From positions 682,001 to 746,000 of the forward strand of contig NZ_CP066779.1 of the NCBI RefSeq assembly GCF_016598535.1: DNA of 64,000 bases, in the 5' to 3' direction. The position numbers and the translations under genes are program-made. Origin of the DNA: Rhodococcus sp. P-2 (lineage in GTDB: Bacteria; Actinomycetota; Actinomycetes; Mycobacteriales; Mycobacteriaceae). The notes beneath the pieces are model-generated. The model saw only the letters and a list, made by a program, of their open reading frames with translations. It was not told the origin of the DNA and made no database searches. This document shows positions 35,559 through 44,147 of the stretch, one piece after another; positions within the stretch are counted from its first letter, which is position 1; each line of letters begins with the position of its first letter.

Positions 35559-36883
35559 GCTTCGCGTTCGAGTACGCGCTCGACGGCGTCGACCGCGTCG
35601 TCCAGTTCACTGGTCGTCACCGTCAGTGCGGGCCGGAACCGAATTCCTTGCTTACCCGTCGGCAGAATCATCACATGCTCGTCTTCCCGCAGTCGCTGGA
35701 CGACGCGATCACGAAGGTCACTGTCCGCCAACGTGATCGCGCACATCAAGCCACGACCCCGAGGCTCGGTCGCCGTCGCGTAACGCCCGCACACTTCGGT
35801 CAACCGGGTAAGGAGATGCGCGCCCGTGAATCGCGCGCGGTCGATCAGTCGGTCCTGTTCGACGACTTCGAGTATCCGCCGGGCGCGCACCATGTCGGTG
35901 AGGTTGCCGCCCCACGTCGAATTGATCCGGGAACTGACGTGAAACACATTGTCGTGCACTTCATCCACGCGGCCACCGGCCATGATGCCGCACACCTGCG
36001 TTTTCTTGCCGAAGGCCACCACATCCGGGTGCAATCCCAATTGCTGGTAGGCCCAAGCGGTTCCGGTGATCCCGCATCCCGTCTGCACCTCGTCGAGGAT
36101 GAAGAGGGCGTCATTCTCACGACACAGCTCTTGCATCGCCTGCAGGAATTCCGGCCTGAGGTGATGGTCACCGCCTTCGCCTTGGATCGGTTCGGCGATG
36201 AAACAGGCTATATCGTCGGGGTTGTCGGCAAACGCTCGGCGCGCTTGATCGAGAGTTCGCCTCTCCGCTGCTTCGACATCGCGGCCGTTTGCCAGGTACG
36301 GCGAGTCGATGCGGGGCCAGTCGAACTTGGGGAATCTCGCGACCTTGCCCGGTTCGGTGTTGGTGAGCGACATCGTGTATCCGCTACGACCGTGGAAGGC
36401 CTCGGTCAAATGCAGGACCTTCGTCCCCAGATCGCGTGACAATCCACGGCTTTCGTTCAACCGACTCTTCCAGTCGAAAGCAACCTTGAGCGCATTTTCC
36501 ACCGCAAGTGCCCCGCCGTCCACGAAGAACAAGTGTGGAAGCGCCGAATCCCCCAGGACACGAGCGAAAGCCGCAACGAACCGCGCCATGGGTTCGGTGT
36601 AAATGTCGGAGTTACTCGGCTTGTTGGAGGCGACAACAGCCAACTCCTGCTGAAATTCCTCGTCGCCGGTGATCGCCGGGTGATTCATCCCGAGGGCAGA
36701 GGAACCGAAGAAGCCGAACATGTCCAGATACTCGGTTCCGTCTCGCAGGTCGCGAAGATAGGAACCTCGTGACCTTTCGACGTCGAGAATCAGATCGAAT
36801 CCGTCGACGAGCATGCTGGCTTTCAACACCTCGTAGACCGGAAAGAGCGCACTGTCACCGAAGTCTCGCATCGCAGTACTCAT
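35555..36883 (-). CDS. lat: L-lysine 6-transaminase
   Basis: A 442-residue class III PLP aminotransferase that removes the epsilon-amino group of lysine with 2-oxoglutarate, giving piperideine-6-carboxylate. The FILDEVQTGCGITGT segment and PLP-lysine motif FGKKTQV (Lys293/294) match M. tuberculosis Lat (Rv3290c). It lies downstream of an Lrp regulator, as there, and its product is the substrate of the Pcd dehydrogenase encoded nearby. An inverted repeat TTTTACG/CGTAAAA sits just before its start. Confidence 0.95.
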   Translation of the reverse strand: MSTAMRDFGDSALFPVYEVLKASMLVDGFDLILDVERSRGSYLRDLRDGTEYLDMFGFFGSSALGMNHPAITGDEEFQQELAVVASNKPSNSDIYTEPMARFVAAFARVLGDSALPHLFFVDGGALAVENALKVAFDWKSRLNESRGLSRDLGTKVLHLTEAFHGRSGYTMSLTNTEPGKVARFPKFDWPRIDSPYLANGRDVEAAERRTLDQARRAFADNPDDIACFIAEPIQGEGGDHHLRPEFLQAMQELCRENDALFILDEVQTGCGITGTAWAYQQLGLHPDVVAFGKKTQVCGIMAGGRVDEVHDNVFHVSSRINSTWGGNLTDMVRARRILEVVEQDRLIDRARFTGAHLLTRLTEVCGRYATATEPRGRGLMCAITLADSDLRDRVVQRLREDEHVMILPTGKQGIRFRPALTVTTSELDDAVDAVERVLEREA

Positions 36884-36901
36884 ACGCGAAGGTTATGTCA
36901 A

Positions 36902-36933
36902 TTTTACGAGAGTGTCGATAGAACACCGTAAAA
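36902..36933 (-). promoter_or_regulatory. Candidate Lrp-type operator upstream of lat
   Basis: TTTTACG (36902-36908) and CGTAAAA (36927-36933) form an inverted repeat with an 18-base spacer in an AT-rich 65-base gap between lat and lrp, within 20 bases of the lat start. Lrp/AsnC proteins favour such AT-rich dyads. A further CGTAAAA occurs at 36957-36963 inside the end of lrp. Confidence 0.5.
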
Positions 36934-36948
36934 GTTATTGAACAAGCG

Positions 36949-37413
36949 TCATTCGTCGTAAAAAGTTTGTAGGATGATGGTGCTTCGTGTGTTGACGTTG
37001 GCTGCCGTACGGATCTCCTGCAGCAATCGCTCCAACGCCCGAGGTGACGCCACCCGGACCAGGAGGACGTAACTTTCACTCCCGGCCACCGAGTGGCACG
37101 AAACGACCGCCGGCAGGTGACGCAAACGAGCAGGAGCATCGTCGGGCTGCGAAGGATCGAGAGGAGTGATGGCGACAAATGCGGACAGATTGTGACCGAG
37201 TGCCTCAGGATCGATCTTCGCCGAGTAGCCACGGATCACCTTGCGAGACTCCAATCGACGCACTCTCGACTGGACTGCGGAGATCGAGAGTCCAGCCTTC
37301 TCAGCAAGACTCGCGAGAGTGGCACGGCCGTCCAAGACCAATTCACGCATCAAAAGTCGATCGGTTTCGTCGACCGGAACACCGGCAACGTCACTGGTTT
37401 CTGTTTCTCGCAC
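36949..37413 (-). CDS. lrp: Lrp/AsnC family transcriptional regulator
   Basis: A 154-residue feast/famine regulator with an N-terminal helix-turn-helix (residues 15-60, ASLAEKAGLSISAVQSRVRRLE) and a C-terminal RAM ligand-binding domain (residues 75-150). The M. tuberculosis counterpart next to lat is LrpA (Rv3291c), so lysine-pathway control is likely. The start is GTG 37413 with TAGCCT 6 bases upstream and no Shine-Dalgarno. It is divergent from the hglS-like gene with only 30 bases between them, so it could control both directions. Confidence 0.93.
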   Translation of the reverse strand: MRETETSDVAGVPVDETDRLLMRELVLDGRATLASLAEKAGLSISAVQSRVRRLESRKVIRGYSAKIDPEALGHNLSAFVAITPLDPSQPDDAPARLRHLPAVVSCHSVAGSESYVLLVRVASPRALERLLQEIRTAANVNTRSTIILQTFYDE

Positions 37414-37443
37414 CTGCGCAGGCTAACGCAATCGGACATTCGT

Positions 37444-38760
37444 ATGGTTGAAACCTGGGAGCTACGTGCACGGTTCGCTGCGGCCCTCGCCAAGATGTAC
37501 GGCGACGAGGTCCCCGCTTACAACACCTTGGTAGATGTAACGCTGCAGGTGAACCGTGATTTTGCTGCCGAACATCCGGATCCTGCGGAGCGCCTGGGCA
37601 GCCTGGCGAGAGTCAGCGCCGAGCGTCACGGCGCCATCCGACTGGGGACTCTCGACGAACTACGTGACGTGACCACCGTCTTCGGCGGATTCGGTATGTT
37701 TCCGGTCGGCTACTACGACCTCCGGCTCACCGACTCCCCCATTCCCGTTGTCTCGACGGCTTTTCGCCCCACCGAGCCTGCCGAACTCGCCCGGAACCCG
37801 TTCCGTGTTTTCACCTCCGTACTGACCGGCTCCGATTCCAGGTTTTTCGACACCGACCTCGAGCGTCGGATCACCGGGTTCCTGCGTCGCCGAACCCTGT
37901 TCTCTCCCGCACTTCTGCAGTGGGCACGGCAAGCAAACCGCGAGTGCGGCCTCCCGGAGCCCGAGGCGACACAATTCGTCGAAGCGGCAACCTCGGCGTT
38001 TCGGCTCGGCACCGAACCCATCGACGCCGGTTGGTATCGCGAACTTGCCGCGATCTCACCTGTCGCCGCAGACATCGCCGGCCAGGGCTCGACACATGTC
38101 AACCACCTCACCCCACGGGTACTCGACATCGACGAATTGTACCGCCGAATGACCGAGCGCGGCATCGCCATGATCGACCGCATCCAAGGCCCGCCGAGAT
38201 GGAATGGGCCGCCACTGCTTCTGCGGCAGACGTCGTTTCGCGCACTGGCCGAAGACAGACGTTTTCGTCGGCCGGACGGATCGGTCACCACAGAACCTGT
38301 CCGCGTCAGATTCGGCGAGGTCGAGGCACGCGGAATCGCGTTGACCCGCAGCGGGAGGGCGATCTACGACCGACTGATCGCCAGGCCCGAGGACGCCGAC
38401 TGGGGCAGCGAATTTCCGCACACCGAGGACGGACTCGACGACGCGGGGTTGGCGTACTTCACGTACCGAAGCGAAGGAACTGTCGTCGTCCGCGACCCGA
38501 TCGTCTACGAGGACTTTCTACCGGCATCCGCGGCCGGGATCTTCGCGTCCAATCTCGATTCCGTGACCGGATTCGTTTCCGATGCGCCCGGCGCCGAATA
38601 CGGGCAGGATCGATTGGAGGGCGCCATCGACCGCACCATCGAAGATCCGTTCGAGCTGTACCGCGCACAACAAGAGGCATCACGTGCCGTGCTTTCTCCC
38701 GCCCACAACCACCCCCGACTACAACCACCCCCGCCTACAACCACAGAGGACTCCCAGTGA
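37444..38760 (+). CDS. hglS: 2-oxoadipate dioxygenase/decarboxylase family (DUF1338, HglS-like)
   Basis: A 438-residue DUF1338 protein. In Pseudomonas putida this family (HglS) converts 2-oxoadipate to D-2-hydroxyglutarate in lysine breakdown with Fe(II). The metal and substrate residues fit: His62 and Arg66 in SAERHGAIR, a His in THVNHLTPRV and Glu in FGEVEARG. M. tuberculosis Rv3292 holds the same place. ATG 37444 gives the family start; a much longer frame upstream overlaps lrp. The last 18 residues are proline/threonine-rich and come from a 16-bp DNA repeat. The pcd start overlaps its stop. Confidence 0.85.
   Translation: MVETWELRARFAAALAKMYGDEVPAYNTLVDVTLQVNRDFAAEHPDPAERLGSLARVSAERHGAIRLGTLDELRDVTTVFGGFGMFPVGYYDLRLTDSPIPVVSTAFRPTEPAELARNPFRVFTSVLTGSDSRFFDTDLERRITGFLRRRTLFSPALLQWARQANRECGLPEPEATQFVEAATSAFRLGTEPIDAGWYRELAAISPVAADIAGQGSTHVNHLTPRVLDIDELYRRMTERGIAMIDRIQGPPRWNGPPLLLRQTSFRALAEDRRFRRPDGSVTTEPVRVRFGEVEARGIALTRSGRAIYDRLIARPEDADWGSEFPHTEDGLDDAGLAYFTYRSEGTVVVRDPIVYEDFLPASAAGIFASNLDSVTGFVSDAPGAEYGQDRLEGAIDRTIEDPFELYRAQQEASRAVLSPAHNHPRLQPPPPTTTEDSQ
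38705..38752 (+). repeat. 16-bp tandem repeat at the hglS-pcd junction
   Basis: ACAACCACCCCCGACT (38705-38720) is followed by an almost identical copy (38721-38736) and a half-conserved third (38737-38752). It encodes the Pro/Thr-rich tail of HglS and runs up to the pcd Shine-Dalgarno (GAGGA, 38746-38750). The 16-base unit shifts frame between copies, so the peptide is not repetitive in phase. Confidence 0.75.
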
Positions 38761-40262
38761 ACCTGCCTGATTCTTCGAGCCTCGCCGACCGCGCCGAGAA
38801 CGCCCTCGCTGCCTGCGGTGTCGAGTGGCCCGCCGGCGATCTGAGCGCACATAGTCCGATCACCGGTACACAACTGCGTACGGTCCGGCAACACTCCGGC
38901 CGAGAAGTCGACGACGCCGTCGAAGCGGCTCATCGAGCGTTCCTCACCTGGCGCACCGTCCCCGCTCCGGCGCGCGGGGCGGTCGTGCGGCGGCTGGGAA
39001 GCCTACTGACCGAGCACAAGGAGGATCTCGCGGAGATCGTGACGCTGGAGGCAGGCAAGGTCACCTCGGAAGCTCTCGGCGAGGTACAGGAGATGATCGA
39101 CATCTGCGAGTTCGCGGTCGGTCTCTCCCGGCAGCTCTACGGACGCACCATGCCGTCCGAGCGTCCTGGCCACCGGTTGACGGAAACGTGGCACCCGCTC
39201 GGCGTCGTCGGGGTCATCTCCGCGTTCAACTTTCCCGTCGCGGTGTGGTCGTGGAATACCGCCATCGCTCTCGTGTGCGGTGACGCCGTCGTGTGGAAGC
39301 CTTCGGAAACCACGCCACTGACCGCACTGGCATGTGACGCCCTCCTCCGACGCGCACTCGCCGACTGTGATGCGCCGATAGACGTCCACCAGTTGATCAT
39401 CGGCGGACGCGACGTCGGTGAGGCCTTGGTGGACAACCCACTTGTGGCCTTGGTCAGCGCTACCGGTTCCGTGAGAATGGGCCGCGCCGTGGCTCCACGA
39501 GTTGCCGAGCGTTTCGGACGAAGTCTCCTGGAGCTGGGTGGAAACAACGCCGCCGTCGTCACGCCGTCGGCAGATCTCGAGCTTGCCGTGCGCGGAATTG
39601 TCTTCTCCGCCGCCGGAACTGCCGGGCAGCGCTGCACCTCACTGCGCCGGCTCATCGTTCACGAGTCGATCGCCGACAACGTCGTCGACCGCGTTGCGTC
39701 CGCATACGCGCAACTCCAGGTCGGCAGTCCCTTCGACTCCGGTGTTCTGGTCGGGCCGCTGATCAACGAAGCCGCGTTCGAGGCGATGCAGAAATCGCTC
39801 TCGGCCGCGCGCGCGGACGGCGGGACCGTAGTGTGCGGCGGCGACCGCGTCGGCGAATCCGGTTTCTACGTGACACCTGCACTCGTTCGTATGCCCGCAC
39901 AGACCGAGGTGGTACGGGCCGAGACTTTTGCACCCATCCTCTACGTCTTGACCTACACCGATTTCGACGACGCCATTGCGCTGCACAACGATGTGCCTCA
40001 AGGTCTTTCGTCCTCGATCTTCACGCTCGATCAGCGTGAGGCCGAGCGTTTTCTCGCCGCCGACGGTTCCGATTGCGGCATCGCGAACGTGAACATCGGA
40101 ACGTCCGGTGCAGAGATCGGCGGCGCTTTCGGCGGGGAGAAGGAGACGGGCGGCGGACGCGAATCGGGTTCGGATTCGTGGAAGGCATACATGCGCCGAG
40201 CCACCAATACCGTCAACTACTCGGACCAGTTGCCGCTGGCTCAAGGGGTCGAGTTCGGCTGA
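38757..40262 (+). CDS. pcd: L-piperideine-6-carboxylate (aminoadipate semialdehyde) dehydrogenase
   Basis: A 501-residue aldehyde dehydrogenase with general base Glu259 in LLELGGNN and catalytic Cys293 in AGQRCTSLR. It oxidises the Lat product to 2-aminoadipate, as for M. tuberculosis Pcd (Rv3293). GTG 38757 overlaps the hglS stop and has GAGGA 6 bases upstream. Its last 50 bases overlap the convergent hydrolase gene. With Lat and HglS it accounts for lysine to 2-hydroxyglutarate except for the aminoadipate transaminase. Confidence 0.93.
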   Translation: MNLPDSSSLADRAENALAACGVEWPAGDLSAHSPITGTQLRTVRQHSGREVDDAVEAAHRAFLTWRTVPAPARGAVVRRLGSLLTEHKEDLAEIVTLEAGKVTSEALGEVQEMIDICEFAVGLSRQLYGRTMPSERPGHRLTETWHPLGVVGVISAFNFPVAVWSWNTAIALVCGDAVVWKPSETTPLTALACDALLRRALADCDAPIDVHQLIIGGRDVGEALVDNPLVALVSATGSVRMGRAVAPRVAERFGRSLLELGGNNAAVVTPSADLELAVRGIVFSAAGTAGQRCTSLRRLIVHESIADNVVDRVASAYAQLQVGSPFDSGVLVGPLINEAAFEAMQKSLSAARADGGTVVCGGDRVGESGFYVTPALVRMPAQTEVVRAETFAPILYVLTYTDFDDAIALHNDVPQGLSSSIFTLDQREAERFLAADGSDCGIANVNIGTSGAEIGGAFGGEKETGGGRESGSDSWKAYMRRATNTVNYSDQLPLAQGVEFG

Positions 40263-40998
40263 ACACCTGCTGGGCGAAATCGGTGATCGCGTCGATCAGC
40301 TCCGGAAGCGCCGACAACTGAGGTGCATGATCGGTGCCCAGGCTGACCATCTGGGCACCGGGGACAAGTCTCTGCATGGCACGTTGAGCCTCGATCGGCA
40401 CAGTTCGATCCAGGGTGCATTCGACATAGAGCCTCGGCACGGTTCCGAATCGCTCTTCGGTCCAGTCCGCTGCCATCAAACGGGCGGACTCCAATTGTGG
40501 GACAAGCATGCGCGCTGCGCCTATCGCATCGGCGACCGGCGCTTCGTGGAAGAACACGGCGGCAGCGGCTTCCGGCGGAACTGCCGTCGCTTCGCCTTCG
40601 CCGACAGGGACCAACCAACGCGAGATCCCGACCGGACTTTCCAAACCGGCTTCAGCACACAGCATCCCGAAATCCATCTGTGACGGCAGCATCATTCCCG
40701 CGACATATACAAGACCCGTTACCTGCGAAGGTATCCACTCGGCCACCTGCGAGGCCACGATCCCGCCGCCTGAGTGCCCGACCAGGATGGCCGGCCCGTC
40801 CAATGACTCCATCACTGACACAACATGTTCGGCGACATCGGCCAGATCGATCACGTCGTCGGGGTTCCAACTCCCGGAGCCGGGAAGCTCCACCACGACG
40901 GGATCGAAGCCGGCCGACTTCAGAGGGCCACGCACCCGATCCCAGACCCAACCACCTGCCCAGGCGCCGTGAATCAGGACGATGTTCCGAGGGCTCAC
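40213..40998 (-). CDS. Alpha/beta hydrolase
   Basis: A 261-residue alpha/beta hydrolase: oxyanion segment VLIHGAWAGGWVW, nucleophile Ser76 in GHSGGG, acid Asp in CTLDRTVP and His in GTDHAPQ. This resembles small plant-methylesterase/EstC-like enzymes acting on esters or ring amides. It overlaps the oxygenase gene upstream by 4 bases, so it belongs to the NCS2 permease-oxygenase operon. Its 3' end overlaps pcd antisense by 50 bases. The substrate is unknown; opening an oxidised ring product is an inference. Confidence 0.88.
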   Translation of the reverse strand: MSPRNIVLIHGAWAGGWVWDRVRGPLKSAGFDPVVVELPGSGSWNPDDVIDLADVAEHVVSVMESLDGPAILVGHSGGGIVASQVAEWIPSQVTGLVYVAGMMLPSQMDFGMLCAEAGLESPVGISRWLVPVGEGEATAVPPEAAAAVFFHEAPVADAIGAARMLVPQLESARLMAADWTEERFGTVPRLYVECTLDRTVPIEAQRAMQRLVPGAQMVSLGTDHAPQLSALPELIDAITDFAQQVFSRTRPLEPAATGPSS

Positions 40999-42077
40999 TG
41001 CTTCACCTCGAACTCGGCCGCCGAGAGCACCCGTGCCGCCTCACGAACTGCGGCGGTATTGGACTTCCCCTGCCTCGACCCGGCCAGCTTGGCTTTGATG
41101 TGATCGCGAACAGTGATGGGTTCGTATTCCAGGCCGGAGTCGTCGCGAAAGCGCGGTAGTGTCGCGATCACCGCATCGACGTTTCCGTCGTGAAAGAACG
41201 CGGCCGATCGTCGACGTTTGACGGTGCCGTTCACCACCGGAGGCGCAACTCGGTGCAACGTGGACATCCACTTGTCGTTGGTCAGGCGCGCGGTGAGATC
41301 CCCAAGATTGACCAACAGCGCATCGTCTTCCGGCCAGACGTCGTGCCAGCGTCGGTCGCTCCCGAGCACTTGCAAACCTTCGACCTGATCCGCCCACAAC
41401 ACGGTGACCAGCCCGAAATCGGTATGTTCCCCCATCCCCTTCAACTCGCCGTCCAACGTCACCGCCCCTTCGGGCAATGCGTAATTGTTCATCCGCAATA
41501 CGTCGATGGAATGGTCGGTGATCGACTCGAAGAATCCCGGGGTCAGGCCCAGTGCGTCGTCGAAAATGGTGGTGAGTGTCCGCGCCACCCGCTCGCCATG
41601 GGCGTAGTAGTTCTCCACTCGCTCCGCGAATCCACGCACTGCCGGCCACAGGTTGATTCCGTAATCCTCCTCCGACAGTTCGAGTTCGGTGAATGATCGG
41701 GCTTCGGTTCCTATGTTGAACGCCTCGAAAAAGTCGTTCATCCGGGTCGCGGATTCGACGCCGAGACTCAAGCTCAGCGACTCACTCTTGGGCGGACTGT
41801 ACCCACGATTCGCGCCCGCGATTCGGTAGCCCGATTTGGTCTCCAGCGGCAGTCCGAAGAAGTCGTCCATGGCGTCGGCGAGGCCGGAAGAAATGTCGAC
41901 TGGAACGCCGTGACCCCGAATCTGCATGAAACCGACAGTTCGACAAGCATGGTCGACGTCAGCAGCCACTCGCGCCTTGTCCTGGTCGGCACCACCGAGC
42001 ACGTAAGGCGAGATGTCGATGACGGGCACTTCGAAGAGATCGGATCCTGACAGAGAATCAGACTGTGACGATGGCAC
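40995..42077 (-). CDS. 2-oxoglutarate/Fe(II) oxygenase, isopenicillin N synthase-like
   Basis: A 360-residue oxygenase with a DIOX_N domain (VPVIDISPYV onwards) and a 2OG-FeII_Oxy core. The Fe triad is His218, Asp220 (GEHTDFG) and His275 (STLHRVAPP), and the 2-oxoglutarate RxS pair is Arg289/Ser291. GTG 42077 has AGGAG 6 bases upstream; ATG 42110 is an alternative without a ribosome site. It overlaps the permease gene before it and the hydrolase after it. Fungal thymine 7-hydroxylase belongs to this superfamily, so a nucleobase substrate is plausible but unproved. Confidence 0.88.
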   Translation of the reverse strand: MPSSQSDSLSGSDLFEVPVIDISPYVLGGADQDKARVAADVDHACRTVGFMQIRGHGVPVDISSGLADAMDDFFGLPLETKSGYRIAGANRGYSPPKSESLSLSLGVESATRMNDFFEAFNIGTEARSFTELELSEEDYGINLWPAVRGFAERVENYYAHGERVARTLTTIFDDALGLTPGFFESITDHSIDVLRMNNYALPEGAVTLDGELKGMGEHTDFGLVTVLWADQVEGLQVLGSDRRWHDVWPEDDALLVNLGDLTARLTNDKWMSTLHRVAPPVVNGTVKRRRSAAFFHDGNVDAVIATLPRFRDDSGLEYEPITVRDHIKAKLAGSRQGKSNTAAVREAARVLSAAEFEVKQ

Positions 42078-43449
42078 TGGCGTCTCCTGCAGAACTGGTA
42101 GCGGGTTCATTTTTTGCAGTGGGGTGAAGGCTCTCGCGCGATCGTCTCGCGAGTTCACCGAGTCGGCTGTGATTGAACAGCAGGTTGAGCGAAAAGGCCG
42201 AGGCCGCAGCCAAAGTGATGCCACTACCGAGGAGGATCTGTGCCGAGGAGGGGAACCGCTCGAACATCCCCTCCGCAAATTCCGGCAGAATGCCGATTCC
42301 GACGGATACAGCAGCGATCGTGGTGTTGATCGGGTCACTGAGATCGACCTTGCGCAGCGTGTTGATTCCGACCACGGCGACAGTCGAGAACAAGATGATG
42401 CCAACACCGCCGACCACCGGATCAGGTAGGGCGGCAACCACTTCACCCATTCGCGGGATGAGGCCGAGGACGATCAGAATGGCACCGCTGGTAGCGGTCA
42501 CGTACCGGCTGTACACCCGGGTAGTGGCCACAGCGCCGACATTCTGGGAGAAAACAGTGTCGACAAAGGCATTGAAGATTCCGCCCAGAACTCCCGACAT
42601 ACCGTCGGCCACCAGGCCTCGTGCCAGATCTGCTTTCTTCAAAGGCTTTCCGGTGATCTCGCTGACGGCCAGCATGCTCGCCGTCGATTCGGCGAAAACC
42701 ACTGCCATGACGATACTCATCGCCACCACCGCGGTGACGGGAAACTCCGGAGCTCCGAAATGGAACGGCATCGGGAAACCCACCCAGGCCGAACCACTGA
42801 CGCCACTCAGATCGATCAGACCCATCGGTATGGCAATCACGGTACCGATCACCAATGCCATCAGCACTCCGAGTTGTGTCCACATCCCGCGGCCGAGGCA
42901 GATGAACGCCACCGCGACTACGACGACAGCCGCAGCCAGCGCCAGGTTCTTCGGGTCGGCGAACGACGGGGAGGTGGGGTCGTTTCCGACGATCAAGCCT
43001 CCTGCGACCCCGATCAACGAGATGCCGATGACCGTGAGGACGACGCCGGTGACCAGGGGCGGGAAGTATCGGACGATCTTGGCGAACGGTACGGCCAGAG
43101 CTATGCCGACTACACCACCGACCAGCATGGACCCGTATACCGCCTGCAGGCCGTACTCCTTCGCGATCAGAATCATCGGCGTCAGTCCGGCGAAGGTCGC
43201 CCCGCACACGATCGGCAGCCGAACACCGGCGACCTTCCCGACGCCCAAGCTCTGAATGATCGTGATGATGCCTGCAACGAGCAAGTCCGCGCTGATCAGC
43301 ATCGCGACTGTGCTGCGATCCAGCCCTACGGCGGCACCGAAAACCAGCGGAACCGTGATGCAGCCGGTGTACATGATGAGGACGTGCTGAAGAGCAAAAG
43401 CAGACTGGCGGGCAATGGGGAGCCGCTGGTCGACTGGATGGATGGCCAT
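42058..43449 (-). CDS. NCS2 uracil/xanthine permease
   Basis: A 463-residue nucleobase:cation symporter (UraA/PbuX type) with about 14 membrane segments. Family motifs are ALQHVLIMYTG in the first helix, an AESTASMLAVSEITG segment in helix 8 and SQNVGAVATTRVYSRY in helix 10. ATG 43449 has GGAG 8 bases upstream; a GTG at 43503 would add 18 residues. It heads the operon with the 2OG oxygenase and hydrolase and is divergent from the XRE-cupin regulator. The motifs do not separate uracil, thymine, xanthine or urate. Confidence 0.92.
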   Translation of the reverse strand: MAIHPVDQRLPIARQSAFALQHVLIMYTGCITVPLVFGAAVGLDRSTVAMLISADLLVAGIITIIQSLGVGKVAGVRLPIVCGATFAGLTPMILIAKEYGLQAVYGSMLVGGVVGIALAVPFAKIVRYFPPLVTGVVLTVIGISLIGVAGGLIVGNDPTSPSFADPKNLALAAAVVVVAVAFICLGRGMWTQLGVLMALVIGTVIAIPMGLIDLSGVSGSAWVGFPMPFHFGAPEFPVTAVVAMSIVMAVVFAESTASMLAVSEITGKPLKKADLARGLVADGMSGVLGGIFNAFVDTVFSQNVGAVATTRVYSRYVTATSGAILIVLGLIPRMGEVVAALPDPVVGGVGIILFSTVAVVGINTLRKVDLSDPINTTIAAVSVGIGILPEFAEGMFERFPSSAQILLGSGITLAAASAFSLNLLFNHSRLGELARRSRESLHPTAKNEPATSSAGDASAIVTV

Positions 43450-43583
43450 GCGCCGATCTCCGTCCGAAGCTGGAAGTGTTTCGTGTACGGGACTATTCAG
43501 CACGTCGATAATTTCTTACCGTGGTCGAATTTGTTTCGTCTGTGTAATCAAAACTTTCACCAGAGCACTGCTATCTTCGGCAC

Positions 43584-44147
43584 ATGGACGACGACCAGAA
43601 GACGATAGCGACCGCAATCGGGGCTGCCGTGCGGACGGCGCGCAAAGAAGCCGGACTGACGTTGCGTGAGGTCGCCGTGAAGTCGGGACTGTCGCAGCCC
43701 TTCCTGAGCCAGACCGAGAACGGCCACGCAGTACCCAGTGTCATGAACCTTCATCGCCTCGCGCAATCGATCGGCACCACCGCTCATGCGCTGTTGGCAC
43801 AAGGTGAACGAACTCCGTCCAGCCTCGTCCGCGCCGGGGAAGGGCGAACGTTCGAACTGGCACACGATTCGGTGATCCGCTTCTGCTCCACCGGTTCACG
43901 CACCATGGAACCCAACGAGATCACGGCAGCCCCTCACTCCGAGGCAGGCGAACACACCGAGCATGCCGGCGAAGAGTTCATTCACGTACTCGAAGGATCT
44001 GTCGAAGTCGAGGTGGGACTGGACGAGCATCACGTCCTTCACGTCGGTGACACCCTCCTCTACACCTCGACCATCCCGCATCGGTGGTTCAATCGCACCG
44101 ATGCGGTGGCGAGATTCCTCATCGTGAGTTCGCCGCCCTCGTTCTAG
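43584..44147 (+). CDS. XRE-family regulator with cupin domain
   Basis: A 187-residue regulator: helix-turn-helix at residues 12-66 (LTLREVAVKSGLSQPFLSQTE) and a C-terminal cupin at about 110-185 with an EHAGEEFIHVLEGSVEVEVG strand pair. Such PuuR/SutR-like proteins sense a small metabolite through the cupin. Divergence from the permease operon makes that operon the likely target. TATCTT lies 6 bases before the ATG and no Shine-Dalgarno is seen. Confidence 0.92.
   Translation: MDDDQKTIATAIGAAVRTARKEAGLTLREVAVKSGLSQPFLSQTENGHAVPSVMNLHRLAQSIGTTAHALLAQGERTPSSLVRAGEGRTFELAHDSVIRFCSTGSRTMEPNEITAAPHSEAGEHTEHAGEEFIHVLEGSVEVEVGLDEHHVLHVGDTLLYTSTIPHRWFNRTDAVARFLIVSSPPSF

Noticed and set aside
38705..38752. 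Repeats considered as a CRISPR-like array
   Set aside because: Units are 16 bases with no spacers and lie within coding sequence.
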